DNA of 45,997 nt, from NCBI GenBank assembly GCA_014879745.1, contig JACSRM010000227.1, positions 1-45,997 of the forward strand, given 5' to 3'. A model generated the notes under the pieces. That model ran no database searches, was not told the origin of the DNA, and saw nothing but the letters and a program-made list of their open reading frames with translations. Of this stretch, positions 26,108-36,034 are shown one piece after another; the first letter of the stretch is position 1, and the number at the start of each line of letters is the position of its first letter. This DNA comes from Burkholderiaceae bacterium. Its GTDB lineage: Bacteria > Pseudomonadota > Gammaproteobacteria > Burkholderiales > Burkholderiaceae_C. A program made the translations under genes and the position numbers.

Positions 26108-27331
26108 ATGAGCCAAGAACGACCCGCCGTGCCGATTGCCCCGCCCTCGCCTGCGCCCGCCGCAGCGCAGGCCGGACAGCCGCGCGGCCTGCCCTTGCTG
26201 CGCCTCGGCTTTCGACCGTTCTATCTCGGCGCGGCGGCCTTCGCCTGCCTCTCGGTGCCGCTGTGGCTGGCCGTCTTCTTCGGGCACCTGACGCTGGATG
26301 CGCAGATCGCACCCCTCCTGTGGCACGCCCACGAGATGCTGTTCGGCTTCGCCGCCGCCGTCATCATCGGCTTCCTGCTGACGGCCGGCAAGGCGTGGAC
26401 GGGGCTGGCGACGCCGCGCGGCGCCTTTCTCGGCGCGCTCGCCGGCCTCTGGCTCGCGGCGCGCATCGCGGCGCTGGCCGCCCCGTATGCCGTCTATGCG
26501 GTGCTCGACGTGCTGCTGCTGCCGGTGGTGGCCGCCGTGCTGCTGGACGTGCTGCTGCGCTCGGGCAACAAGCGCAACCTGCCGCTGGCCGGGATCCTCG
26601 CCCTGCTCGCGCTCGCCAATCTGTGCTTTCATCTTGCCGTGCTCGGCATCATCGGCGTGCAGCCGATGCACGCGCTGTTTGCCGCGCTCGGCCTGATCGT
26701 GATGATCGAATGCGTGATGGCCGGCCGCGTGCTGCCGTTCTTCACGATGAGCGCGACGCCCGGCCTGAAGCTCGACGAGAAGCCCTGGGTCGTGAAGGCG
26801 ACGCTCGCAACGAGCGCGCTCGCGCTCGCGCTGTGGGTGTTCGCGCCGGCCGGATGGATCGTCGCGCTCGCCTTCGTGCTCGCCGCCGCCTGCCACCTGC
26901 TGCGCCAGTGGAGCTGGCAGCCGTGGGTCACGCGCGGCAGGCCGATCCTGTGGATCCTGCATGCCGCCTATCTGTGGCTGCCGATCGGCTTCGTGCTGCT
27001 CGCCGCGGCGCAGCCCGGCTGGGTCGCCGAATCGATCGGCGTGCACGCGCTCGCGGTCGGCGCAACCGGCGGGCTGATCATCGGCATGATCACGCGCACC
27101 GCGCGTGGCCACACCGGCCGGCCGCTGAAGGTCAACCGCGTCGAGGTCAGCGCCTACGGCCTGGTGCTCGCTGCCGCGGTGGCGCGCGTGCTGCTGCCGA
27201 TCGTCGCGCCGCAGTGGCTCGTCCAGTCGCTGTGGCTCGCGGCGGTCGCGTGGAGCCTCGCTTTCCTGCTCTACCTCGTCGTCTATGGGCCGTGGCTGAT
27301 GCGCACCCGGCTCGACGGCAAGGACGGCTGA
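26108..27331 (+). CDS. nnrS: NnrS family membrane protein
   Basis: A 407-residue, ~12-TM heme/copper protein of the NnrS family: LRLGFRPFYLGAAAFA near the start, LLWHAHEMLFGFAAAVIIGFLLTAGKAWTG (about 71-100, His ligands), GRVLPFFTMSATPGLK and the C-terminal MITRTARGHTGRPL. NnrS protects against NO by limiting formation of NO-iron complexes in Vibrio and is a common NsrR/denitrification-regulon member. The ATG at 26108 (MSQERPAV) is chosen because the promoter and NsrR-like box (26030-26059) lie upstream; the earlier in-frame codon at 25982 would start before the promoter. Confidence 0.93.
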   Translation: MSQERPAVPIAPPSPAPAAAQAGQPRGLPLLRLGFRPFYLGAAAFACLSVPLWLAVFFGHLTLDAQIAPLLWHAHEMLFGFAAAVIIGFLLTAGKAWTGLATPRGAFLGALAGLWLAARIAALAAPYAVYAVLDVLLLPVVAAVLLDVLLRSGNKRNLPLAGILALLALANLCFHLAVLGIIGVQPMHALFAALGLIVMIECVMAGRVLPFFTMSATPGLKLDEKPWVVKATLATSALALALWVFAPAGWIVALAFVLAAACHLLRQWSWQPWVTRGRPILWILHAAYLWLPIGFVLLAAAQPGWVAESIGVHALAVGATGGLIIGMITRTARGHTGRPLKVNRVEVSAYGLVLAAAVARVLLPIVAPQWLVQSLWLAAVAWSLAFLLYLVVYGPWLMRTRLDGKDG

Positions 27332-27436
27332 CAGCGCAGCCTTCGCGACCTGCCCACCGATCCGCCGGCATCCGGACCGATCCGCGCCCCTTCGAACGTC
27401 CCCTTTTCCTCAACCTGCCTGCAGAAAGGCCGCACC

Positions 27437-27733
27437 ATGTCCAGCCCCATCGCCACCACCATCCACGTCCAGCAGATCCCGCCGCGCGAGCGCCACGCGC
27501 ACATCTTCGCGTCCTTCGACGCGCTCGCCGTCGGCCAGGCGCTGCAGATCGTCAACGACCACGATCCGCGTCCGCTGCGCTTCCAGTTCGACGACCGCAC
27601 GCCGGGCCAGTTCGACTGGAGCTATATTGAGTCCGGCCCCGAGACCTGGCGCGTCAACATCAAGCGCACCGCGACGAAGGAAGCCGCCGGCAACAGCAGT
27701 TCGTGCTGCTCGGGCGGCGCCTGCGGCGGCTGA
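27437..27733 (+). CDS. DUF2249 domain protein with Cys-rich tail (second copy)
   Basis: A 98-residue DUF2249 protein: IHVQQIPPRERHAHIFASFDALAVGQALQIVNDHDPRPLRFQF with the VNDHDP motif, then PGQFDWSYIESGPETWRVNIKRT. Unlike the copy at 6864-7121, it ends in a Cys/Gly/Ser-rich tail (SSSCCSGGACGG) that could bind metal or carry sulfur. It lies 105 bp after nnrS on the same strand, so it is probably in the NsrR regulon. Confidence 0.87.
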   Translation: MSSPIATTIHVQQIPPRERHAHIFASFDALAVGQALQIVNDHDPRPLRFQFDDRTPGQFDWSYIESGPETWRVNIKRTATKEAAGNSSSCCSGGACGG

Positions 27734-27747
27734 GGGATCGATCCAGG

Positions 27748-27767
27748 GCACCGCCTCCCGGCGGTGC
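27748..27767. terminator. Hairpin between convergent DUF2249 and sufT genes
   Basis: GCACCGCC (27748-27755), TCCC, GGCGGTGC (27760-27767): a perfect 8-bp GC-rich stem in a 45-bp convergent gap. There is no T-run, so it is a possible bidirectional terminator by position only. Confidence 0.45.
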
Positions 27768-27778
27768 GCATTCGGCGT

Positions 27779-28324
27779 TCACAGGCCGAGCGTCAGGCGC
27801 GCGGCCTCCGACATGTGGTAGCGCGTCCACGGCGGGTCGAACACCATCTCGACATTGCACTCGGCGACGCGCGGCAGCGCCAGCACTTTCTCGTAGACCT
27901 CGTTGGCGATCGCCTCGCCCATGCCGCAGCCGGGCGCGGTGAGCGTCATCTTGATCGACACCATGACCCGCTCGTCGTCGATCGGAATCACGTCGCAGAC
28001 GTAGATCAGCCCGAGCTCGACGATATTGACCGGGATCTCCGGGTCGTAGCAGGTCTTGAGCGTTTCCCAGACGAGGCCTTTCACCTCGTCGAGCTTGACG
28101 TCGGCGTGCGCCTCGACGGCGACCGGCAGCGGCTTGCCGATCGCGTCGGCGTCGCGGCCGGCGAGCCGCACCAGCTGACCCTCGACGTGCAGCGTGAAAT
28201 TGCTGCCGAGCGCCTGCGTGATCTCGGCATGTGTGCCGGCCGGCAGATCGAGCGGCGTACCGTCGGGCACGCGCTCGACCTGCACCGGCCGGTTGGTGAC
28301 GACGGGTTCGCGCCAGGATTTCAT
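27779..28324 (-). CDS. sufT: Fe-S assembly protein SufT (DUF59)
   Basis: A 181-residue protein with the DUF59/MIP18 domain in its C-terminal half: VWETLKTCYDPEIPVNIVELGLIYVCDV, MTLTAPGCGMGEAIANEVYEKVLAL and the EMVFDPPWTRYHMSEAARLTLGL end. The N-terminal ~70 residues are SufT-specific. SufT proteins assist Fe-S maturation, notably under high demand. The start overlaps the sufU stop (ATGA). It is the last gene of sufBCDSUT. Confidence 0.92.
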   Translation of the reverse strand: MKSWREPVVTNRPVQVERVPDGTPLDLPAGTHAEITQALGSNFTLHVEGQLVRLAGRDADAIGKPLPVAVEAHADVKLDEVKGLVWETLKTCYDPEIPVNIVELGLIYVCDVIPIDDERVMVSIKMTLTAPGCGMGEAIANEVYEKVLALPRVAECNVEMVFDPPWTRYHMSEAARLTLGL

Positions 28325-28809
28325 GCTGCCTCGGTCTCGGTGCTGACCGCGCCGCTGTCGGGCGGATCGTTCAATGCATGCATCAATGCGTGCCAGCCGA
28401 GCATCGCGCACTTGATGCGGCTCGGGTAGCGGCGCACGCCGGCCAGGCTCACGAGCTTGCCCAGATGCGCCTCCTCGGGGTCGAGCTGGCCGGTCAGGAC
28501 GGCACGAAAGCGCTGCTGCAACTCCTGCGCGGCGGCGACATCGGCGCCACGCACCGCCTCCGTCATCATCGACGCCGAGGCGATGCAGATCGCACAGCCG
28601 TGGCCGCTGAAGCGGATATCGCCGACCTTGCCCTCCTTCAGATCGAGCTCGACCTTCAGCGTGTCGCCGCACGCCGGGTTGTGGCCGCGCGCTTCGTGGG
28701 TCGGCGCCGCAAGGCTGCCGAAATTACGCGGCGCGCGCTTGTGCTCGACGACGATCTCCTGGTAGAGATCGTTCTCGGCGGCCATCGCCGGGAGCTGGGC
28801 TGGATTCAT
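28321..28809 (-). CDS. sufU: SufU-like sulfur-transfer/scaffold protein
   Basis: A 162-residue IscU/SufU protein. Likely Zn/sulfur ligands are Cys47 and Asp49 (NPACGD), Cys72 (GHGCAICIAS) and Cys134 (RIKCAMLGW), the standard SufU set. SufU accepts persulfide sulfur from SufS and delivers it to SufBCD. Its ATG overlaps the sufS stop and its stop overlaps the sufT start (both 4 bp). Confidence 0.93.
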   Translation of the reverse strand: MNPAQLPAMAAENDLYQEIVVEHKRAPRNFGSLAAPTHEARGHNPACGDTLKVELDLKEGKVGDIRFSGHGCAICIASASMMTEAVRGADVAAAQELQQRFRAVLTGQLDPEEAHLGKLVSLAGVRRYPSRIKCAMLGWHALMHALNDPPDSGAVSTETEAA

Positions 28810-30047
28810 CGCAGCACCTCGAGCGCACGCGCGACGCCGGCGGCGAGCCGTTCGACGTCGTCATGCGTGTTGTAGACCGCGAACGACGCCCGCGTCGTCG
28901 GGCCGAGGCCGAGGTGATCGATCAACGGCTGCGCGCAGTGATGCCCGGTGCGCACCGCGATGCCCCGTTCGTCGAGCAAGGTGCCGAGGTCGTGCGGATG
29001 GACGTCGCCGGTGACGAAGGCGGCGATCGCCGACGTCTCCGCGTGCGGCGCGATCACCGTGACGCCGCCGAGCGCGGCGAGGCTTTTCACCGCGTGCGCG
29101 CGCAGCGCCGTCACGTGCGCGTCGACCGCAGCGCGGCCGAGGCCGTCGATGAAGTCCGCCGCAGCCGCCATGCCGACCGCGCCGCCGACGTTGGGCGTGC
29201 CGCCTTCGAGCCGCGCCGGCAGGCCGGCGAACTCGGCGCGCTCGAGCGTCACCCACTCGACCATGTCGCCGCCCAGGCGCAGCGGCACCAGCTTGTCGAG
29301 CGCGCTGCGCCGCCCGGCGAGCGCGCCGATCCCCATCGGGCCGTACATCTTGTGGCCGGAAAAGGCGACGAAATCGCATTCGAGCGCCGAGATATCGAGC
29401 GCCTCGTGGCTCACGGCCTGCGCCGCATCGAGCACGGTCAGTGCACCGGCCTGCTTCGCCAGTGCGAGCATCGCCTCGAACGGCGGCCGCTCGCCGGTCG
29501 CGTTGGCGCAGGCGGTGACGGCGAAGACGCGCGTGCGCGAACCGAGCAGCCGCTCGAGGGCGTCGATGTGCAGACGGCCCTCGGCGTCGGGCATCAGGAC
29601 GCGCAGCGTCGCGCCGCAGCGCCTGGCGGCAAGCTGCCACGGCACGAGATTGGCGTGGTGTTCGAGGCCGCTGACGATGATCTCGTCGCCCGTCTTCAGC
29701 ACCGCCGGCCCGTGACCCGCGAGCGACAGGCCCTGGGCGATGGTATTCAACGCCTCGGTTGTCCCGGAGGTGAAGACGAGTTCGTGCTGCGCACCGGCGC
29801 CGATATAGGCCTTGAGGCGTTCGCGCGCGGCCTCGAAATCGTCCGTCGCGCGCTGGCTCAGCGTATGCACGCCGCGGTGGATATTGGCGCGGTCGCGCGA
29901 CTCGAACTCGCGCATCGCCGCCATCACCGCGAGCGGCATCTGCGTCGTCGCCGCATTGTCGAGATAGACGAGCGGCGCGCCGTTGATGCTCTGCGCGAGC
30001 ACCGGAAAGCTGTCGGTGAGAGCGGCAAGCGGCAGACGTTCACCCAT
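28806..30047 (-). CDS. sufS: Cysteine desulfurase SufS
   Basis: A 413-residue PLP enzyme. YLDNAATTQMP near the N-terminus, GTTEALNTIAQGL, EHHANLVPWQ, the PLP-binding DAAQAVSH and Lys233 (SGHKMYGP), and the persulfide-forming Cys371 (RTGHHCAQPL) are all present. It removes sulfur from L-cysteine for SufU. The start at 30047 overlaps sufD by 8 bp and is preceded by AGGCTCCCC-like sequence; longer frames upstream lie inside sufD. Confidence 0.95.
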   Translation of the reverse strand: MGERLPLAALTDSFPVLAQSINGAPLVYLDNAATTQMPLAVMAAMREFESRDRANIHRGVHTLSQRATDDFEAARERLKAYIGAGAQHELVFTSGTTEALNTIAQGLSLAGHGPAVLKTGDEIIVSGLEHHANLVPWQLAARRCGATLRVLMPDAEGRLHIDALERLLGSRTRVFAVTACANATGERPPFEAMLALAKQAGALTVLDAAQAVSHEALDISALECDFVAFSGHKMYGPMGIGALAGRRSALDKLVPLRLGGDMVEWVTLERAEFAGLPARLEGGTPNVGGAVGMAAAADFIDGLGRAAVDAHVTALRAHAVKSLAALGGVTVIAPHAETSAIAAFVTGDVHPHDLGTLLDERGIAVRTGHHCAQPLIDHLGLGPTTRASFAVYNTHDDVERLAAGVARALEVLR

Positions 30048-31350
30048 GGGGAGCCTCCTGCACCCGCTGCGGCGCCGCCTGGCGCGCCGATGCCGCCAGA
30101 TGGTCGGCCACCGCGCGCTCGAGCAGCGCCTCGACGCCGAGCGACTCCAGCAGCTCGGGGTCGTCCAGGCCGCGTGCGAGAACGGCATGCGCCATGCCAT
30201 TCACGATCATCGCCCGCGCGTCGCGCTCGTCGATGCCGCGCTGGCGGGCGTAGAAGATCGCATCCTCGGGCATCGCGCCCCAGGTCGCGCCGTGCGCGGC
30301 CTGCACCTTGTCGTGATGAATCTCGAGGTGCGGACGCAGCACGAGCTTGGGTTGCCCGCCGGTCGGGATGCCGACCAATTTCTGGCGCAGCGCCGCCTCG
30401 TCGGCGCCGGGGGCGATCCGGCTGTGGGCATTGACGACGATGCGCGCGCCGGCATCGGCCAGCGCGAGCGCTTCGACGCTGCTTTGCGATGCCTCGCCGA
30501 CGTGTGCGACGCGCACCTGCTGTTCGAGCGCGGCGTGGGCGGCGAACAGCACCGCGGCGCTGCGCGCCTCGGCCTTCGCGCCATGCAGCTCGACGACCGT
30601 GCGCTGCAGGTGATAGCTGCTGCCCGAGGCGATCATCGCCTGCTCGTAGCGCGCCGCGGCGGCAAGCCGGGCGTCGATATGGTGCACGATGCGATCGCCG
30701 GCGGCCGGTGCGACGACGCGCAGATGCTGCAGCGCCGCGCCCTCCTCGAGCCGCACGTGGACCTGCATGTTCTGCACCAGGTCGCGCTCGCAGGCACTGC
30801 CCTGGTCGTCGCTTGCCGCGATGCGCTCGTGCGATTCGACGAGCACGCACTGCACGCCGGCCGCGACCTCGATCACGAGCAGCGGCGCCTCGACCGCGCT
30901 GCGCGGCTGGCGGCGCAACTGGAGCCAGACCGTCTCGCGATGCCGCGCCGCGCCCACATCGCCGCCGATGCGCACGCGCAGCCCCTGGCGGCACAGCGCG
31001 CGATGCGCCCAGGCGAGCGGTGCCGCGTCGTCGGCATCGACGCCGTCGCCGGGTTCGGCCAGACCGGCGAACAGCTCGGCGCGCTGCTCCGGATCGGCGG
31101 CATCGAGCCAGCGCGCCTCGACGCGCCCCGGCGGCTTGTGGCCGAGCGGATGCAGCGTCCAGCCGGCGCCGGCCAGCGGCGAGGCGTCGCACGCCTGCTC
31201 GCAGTTGGAATCGGCTTCGCCGAGCCAGACCTCGGCCGCGGGCGGCGGCAGGTGGCGGAAATCCTCCGCGTTGCGCGCGATCCAGCCCAGCCTCGCGATC
31301 CGCTCGCGGGCAAAAAGTGCATCGGCGCGTGCGCTGTCCATCGTCGTCAT
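30040..31350 (-). CDS. sufD: SufD subunit of the SufBCD Fe-S assembly complex
   Basis: A 436-residue SufB/SufD-family protein. The central beta-helix core (GVQCVLVESHERIAASDDQGSACERDLVQNMQVHVRLEEGAALQHLRV) and the C-terminal PHLEIHHDKVQAAHGATWGAMPEDAIFYARQRGIDERDARAMIVNGMAHAVL segment with the conserved KVQAAHG motif identify it. SufD forms a heterodimer with SufB and binds SufC. It starts 29 bp after sufC and overlaps sufS. Confidence 0.93.
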   Translation of the reverse strand: MTTMDSARADALFARERIARLGWIARNAEDFRHLPPPAAEVWLGEADSNCEQACDASPLAGAGWTLHPLGHKPPGRVEARWLDAADPEQRAELFAGLAEPGDGVDADDAAPLAWAHRALCRQGLRVRIGGDVGAARHRETVWLQLRRQPRSAVEAPLLVIEVAAGVQCVLVESHERIAASDDQGSACERDLVQNMQVHVRLEEGAALQHLRVVAPAAGDRIVHHIDARLAAAARYEQAMIASGSSYHLQRTVVELHGAKAEARSAAVLFAAHAALEQQVRVAHVGEASQSSVEALALADAGARIVVNAHSRIAPGADEAALRQKLVGIPTGGQPKLVLRPHLEIHHDKVQAAHGATWGAMPEDAIFYARQRGIDERDARAMIVNGMAHAVLARGLDDPELLESLGVEALLERAVADHLAASARQAAPQRVQEAPHG

Positions 31351-31379
31351 ACCTTCACAGTCGTTGCCGCGGCGCCCAT

Positions 31380-32150
31380 TCAGGCCACCGCCGGTTCGCC
31401 CGCACGCGCGAAGCCGGTGCGCGCGATATCGTGCGCCAGCGAGAGGCCGCCGGTCTCGGCGATGCATCCCTCGTGCAGGCGCAGCACGGCATCGGGCGCG
31501 AGCGACTCGATCATCTGCAGATAGTGCGAGACGACGACGAATGCCGTGCCCTTCGCGCGCAGTTCCTGGACCAGCGCGACGACGGCGCGCACGCCGTCGA
31601 TATCCATGCCGGAGTCGATCTCGTCGAGCACCGCCAGCTTGGGCGCGAGCAGCGCCATCTGCATCAGCTCGTTGCGCTTGCGCTCGCCGCCGGAGAAGCC
31701 ATCGTTCACCGGCCGGTTGAGCATCGCCTCCGGCAGCCCGAGGCGCTTGGCGGCATCGCGCGCGCCGCCGAGGAAGTCGAATGCATCGAGCGCCGTCTCG
31801 CCGCGCGACTCGCGCACCGCGTTGACGGCACTGCGGATGAAGAGGTTGTTCTTCACCCCCGGGATATCGGGCGGCGACTGGAACGACAGGAAGAAGCCGG
31901 CGCGGGCGCGTTCCTGTGCGTTCATCGCGAGCAGGTCCTTGCCGTCGAAACGCACCTCGCCGCCCATCACGCGGTAGCGCGGATGGCCGGCGAGCGTCAG
32001 GCCGAGCGTGCTCTTGCCGCTGCCGTTGGCGCCCATCAGCACGAACAGCGCGCCGGCCGGCACGTCCAGCGTGACCGACTTCAGCACGGTGCGCTCGCCG
32101 ACATCGACGCGCAGGTCGCGCACGTGCAGCAAGGGATCGGTGGTCTTCAT
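31380..32150 (-). CDS. sufC: SufC ATPase
   Basis: A 256-residue ABC-type ATPase without membrane partners. Walker A GANGSGKST (about 39-47), Q-loop SFQSPPDIPGVKN, signature FSGGERKRNELMQ, Walker B LAVLDEIDSGMDID and H-loop SHYLQMI are all canonical for SufC. It drives conformational change in SufBD. It lies 32 bp after sufB. Confidence 0.96.
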   Translation of the reverse strand: MKTTDPLLHVRDLRVDVGERTVLKSVTLDVPAGALFVLMGANGSGKSTLGLTLAGHPRYRVMGGEVRFDGKDLLAMNAQERARAGFFLSFQSPPDIPGVKNNLFIRSAVNAVRESRGETALDAFDFLGGARDAAKRLGLPEAMLNRPVNDGFSGGERKRNELMQMALLAPKLAVLDEIDSGMDIDGVRAVVALVQELRAKGTAFVVVSHYLQMIESLAPDAVLRLHEGCIAETGGLSLAHDIARTGFARAGEPAVA

Positions 32151-32182
32151 CGTTGGTCCTTGTTTCTCGAGTTGCGCGGCGT

Positions 32183-33637
<1,455 letters not shown>

Positions 33638-33739
33638 GCCCGGGCTCCGGTTCGATTGTTCGGCTCGCTACGCACCGCCGTGCCTCCTGCTGATGTGGGA
33701 AATCGGGGAGCGGGAGAGAGGATGCTCATGCCATTCCGA

Positions 33740-33766
33740 TTTATAGATGCAGATGGTATGCATCTT
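33740..33766 (-). promoter_or_regulatory. nsrR box: NsrR-like site over the sufB promoter
   Basis: The palindrome TAGATGCAGAT-G-GTATGCATCTT (33744-33766) agrees with the NsrR consensus at 17-18 of 22 positions, with the ATGCATCTT arm perfect. On the minus strand TATAAA (33745-33740) is a good -10, and the box covers the spacer and the -35 position, which itself is weak. The predicted leader to sufB is ~96 nt. No IscR-type site is evident. Confidence 0.68.
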
Positions 33767-33817
33767 TGGCCGCATCACCAAACCGGCCGGCAAAGACCGC
33801 AACTTCCGCGGGGCAAT

Positions 33818-34057
33818 TATCCTGGAAACGGCAGTTGACCTCTGCGGATTCTCACGATCGCCACGTAAACACAGACGTTGCAGGCTCCGACCGCATTCAC
33901 CCTTCAGGTGAGCGCGCTACGCACTCGCCGTCGCCGCGCTCGACGCGCCAGGCGGCGTTGCTCCTCCTCGCGGGCACGAGCCCGCAGCGTCGTCGCGCCT
34001 TGCCTGACACCCCGATCACGGCACCGGTGAGCGCGTTCAACTGCCGTCTCCAGGATT
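33818..34057 (-). repeat. 240-bp structured palindromic element (copy C, minus orientation)
   Basis: Terminal inverted repeats of 21 bp with two mismatches: left contains CCTGGAAACGGCAGTTGA (33821-33838), right TCAACTGCCGTCTCCAGG (34037-34054). The core at 33951-34005, read on the minus strand, is GGCAAGGCGC..., small hairpin GGGC-TCGT-GCCC, GCGAGGAGGAGCAACGCCGC. The distances from core to ends (52 and 133 bp) match copy B (51 and 132). The ends resemble those of copy B (CCnGGAnnCGGCAGTTG). Confidence 0.8.
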
Positions 34058-34093
34058 ATCGGCCAGACGCCGGGCCGTTGCAGAGGGCTGCGG

Positions 34094-36028
34094 TCAGGCG
34101 CTGGTCGATGCCGCGGACGGCCGGGTGACGGCCGACGGCACGAAGGCGTCGGTGAAGCAAAAGCCCTCGCCCAGCCCCTGCTCGATGAAGGCCGGCACCG
34201 CCGCCTCGACCATCTTGACCGAGCCGCAGACGTAGACCTCGTGCTGGCGCAAGTCGGGGAAGTCGGCCAGCATCGCCTCGTGGACGAGCCCGGTGCGCCC
34301 GCTCCAATGGCCCTGCGGATCCGGCTCCGAGAGGACCGGAACGAAGCGGAAGCACGGGTTCTCGCGCTGCCACTGCTCGGCAAGCGCGATCGCATACAGA
34401 TCGTCCTGCTTGCGAACACCCCAGTAGAGCCACATCGGCCGCGTGAGGCCGCGCGCGAAGGCATCCTCGACGATGCTCTTGATCGGCGCGAAGCCGGTCG
34501 CACCGGCAACGAACAGGATCGGGTGCGCGCTGTCGCTGAGCGTGAAGTGGCCGAGCGGCCCCTCGATGCGCAGCGTGTCGCCGACCTTCATCGACGTGAA
34601 GACGGCGCCGGTGAAGCGCCCGCCCGGGATGCGCCGCACGTGCAGTTCGATCTGGCCTTGCTGCTGCGGCGGGTTGGCGAACGAGAACGCGCGCCGTTGC
34701 CCGTCTTCGAGGATGATGTTGATGTACTGGCCGGCCTTGAACGGCAGCGTCGCGCCCTGCGGGAGCGAGAGCATGAGCCGGATCACCTCGGGCGCGAGGC
34801 GCTCCATGCTCTCGACGCGGACATCGAACTCGTGGATCGCGGCGAGTGCGGCGCGCGCGTCGGCCTCGACCTCGATGACGACGTCGGAGAGCGCCGTCGC
34901 GCAGCACATCAAGGCCTGGCCGCGGGCACGCGCGGCCTCGGGCAACGCACTCGGCTGGTAGGGCCCGAGATCGACGTTGCCGTGCAGCACGGTGCACAGG
35001 CACACGCCGCAGCCGCCGTTGCGGCACTCGTACGGCAGTTCGAGGCCATTGCGCAACCCGGCGTCGAGCAGCGTCTCGCCGCTGCGCACCGGCAGCGGAT
35101 CGCTCGTGCCGCTCGCGTGGTGCACCTCGAGATGAAAGTCCTGCGCGCGCTTGCGGCCGAACTTCGGCGGCAGCCACGGCAGCAGCACGAGCACGCCGGT
35201 GGCGCCGACGAGCAGCGCCCAGACCTGGCCGATTGGCCAGACCGAGACGAGCGGCAGCACGGCGAGGTAGAACCAGTCGAACTGCAGCGTCGTCACCGCC
35301 TCGCCGAGGTTGGCCGCGCCGCCCTGGCTCAGCACCGGACGCAGCGCCGACAGCAGCAGCAGCGTGATGATCACGCTTGTCATGATCGGCCGCGGCGGGT
35401 TGGTGCGCGCCTTCGGCACGCGCTGGACGTGGACCCATTGCACGAGCAGCAGCACGAGCGAGATGCCGATGTGCATGAACGCGAGCAGCGAGAAGAAGCG
35501 GTCGTTGACGCTGTCGGGGTAGATGAAGTTGCGCATCAGCGTGCCGCCGAAGCCGGGCAACCAGTCGAACCACTCGAAGGCAGCGACGATCGTGTACTGC
35601 GCGAGGTGGTCCCACGGCAGCATGAAGCCGGTGATGCCCGCCGAGTAGACGAGCCAGATCAGCACCACGCCGGTCACCCACGAAAACCAGCGGAAACCGC
35701 GGAAGTGGTTGAACGCGAAGTGGCGCACCATGTGGATCAGCATCGTGATGACGAAGCCGTCCGAGGCGTAGCGGTGGATGCTGCGCAGCACGCCGCCGGC
35801 GAACCACTGCCCGTGCGTCAGGCTCTCGACCGAGGTATAGGCGTCGGGGACGCCGGTCTCGAAGAACGCATACAGGTAGAGCCCGGTTGCGGCGACGACC
35901 CAGAACAGGAAGAAGCTGATCGCGCCGAGGTGGTAGAGCGGATTGAGCCGGTCGCCGAAGGCGGCGTTGAAGACCGCCTCGACCCGCATGAACAGCCATT
36001 GCAGGCCGCGTTGCAGAGCTTTGAGCAT
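34094..36028 (-). CDS. Cytochrome b / [2Fe-2S] ferredoxin / FAD-NAD(P) reductase fusion
   Basis: A 644-residue three-part membrane protein. Residues 1-205 are a bc1-type cytochrome b N-terminal domain with two bis-His heme sites (His85/His186 and His99/His200, x13 spacing in helices B and D) and the quinol-site-like GFMLPW. Further TMs follow to about 288. Residues 300-390 are a plant-type [2Fe-2S] domain (Cys335, 340, 343 and 375/376). Residues 400-632 are a ferredoxin-reductase module: RAFSFANPP for FAD, VAGATGFAPI and VCGSVKM for NAD(P). This would connect quinone, hemes b and NAD(P)H in one chain; direction is unknown. Start 36028 fits the domain; an upstream ATG would lie inside repeat B. 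Elements B and C bracket the gene. Confidence 0.85.
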   Translation of the reverse strand: MLKALQRGLQWLFMRVEAVFNAAFGDRLNPLYHLGAISFFLFWVVAATGLYLYAFFETGVPDAYTSVESLTHGQWFAGGVLRSIHRYASDGFVITMLIHMVRHFAFNHFRGFRWFSWVTGVVLIWLVYSAGITGFMLPWDHLAQYTIVAAFEWFDWLPGFGGTLMRNFIYPDSVNDRFFSLLAFMHIGISLVLLLVQWVHVQRVPKARTNPPRPIMTSVIITLLLLSALRPVLSQGGAANLGEAVTTLQFDWFYLAVLPLVSVWPIGQVWALLVGATGVLVLLPWLPPKFGRKRAQDFHLEVHHASGTSDPLPVRSGETLLDAGLRNGLELPYECRNGGCGVCLCTVLHGNVDLGPYQPSALPEAARARGQALMCCATALSDVVIEVEADARAALAAIHEFDVRVESMERLAPEVIRLMLSLPQGATLPFKAGQYINIILEDGQRRAFSFANPPQQQGQIELHVRRIPGGRFTGAVFTSMKVGDTLRIEGPLGHFTLSDSAHPILFVAGATGFAPIKSIVEDAFARGLTRPMWLYWGVRKQDDLYAIALAEQWQRENPCFRFVPVLSEPDPQGHWSGRTGLVHEAMLADFPDLRQHEVYVCGSVKMVEAAVPAFIEQGLGEGFCFTDAFVPSAVTRPSAASTSA

Positions 36029-36034
36029 CAGTAA

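Larger units (their letters stand above)
33638..34093. other. 456-bp gap between sufB and the cytochrome b-reductase gene
   Basis: It holds the sufB promoter with NsrR-like box (33740-33766) and repeat element C (33818-34057). No coding region is convincing. Only 36 bp separate the element from the stop codon of the cytochrome b-reductase gene. Confidence 0.7.
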
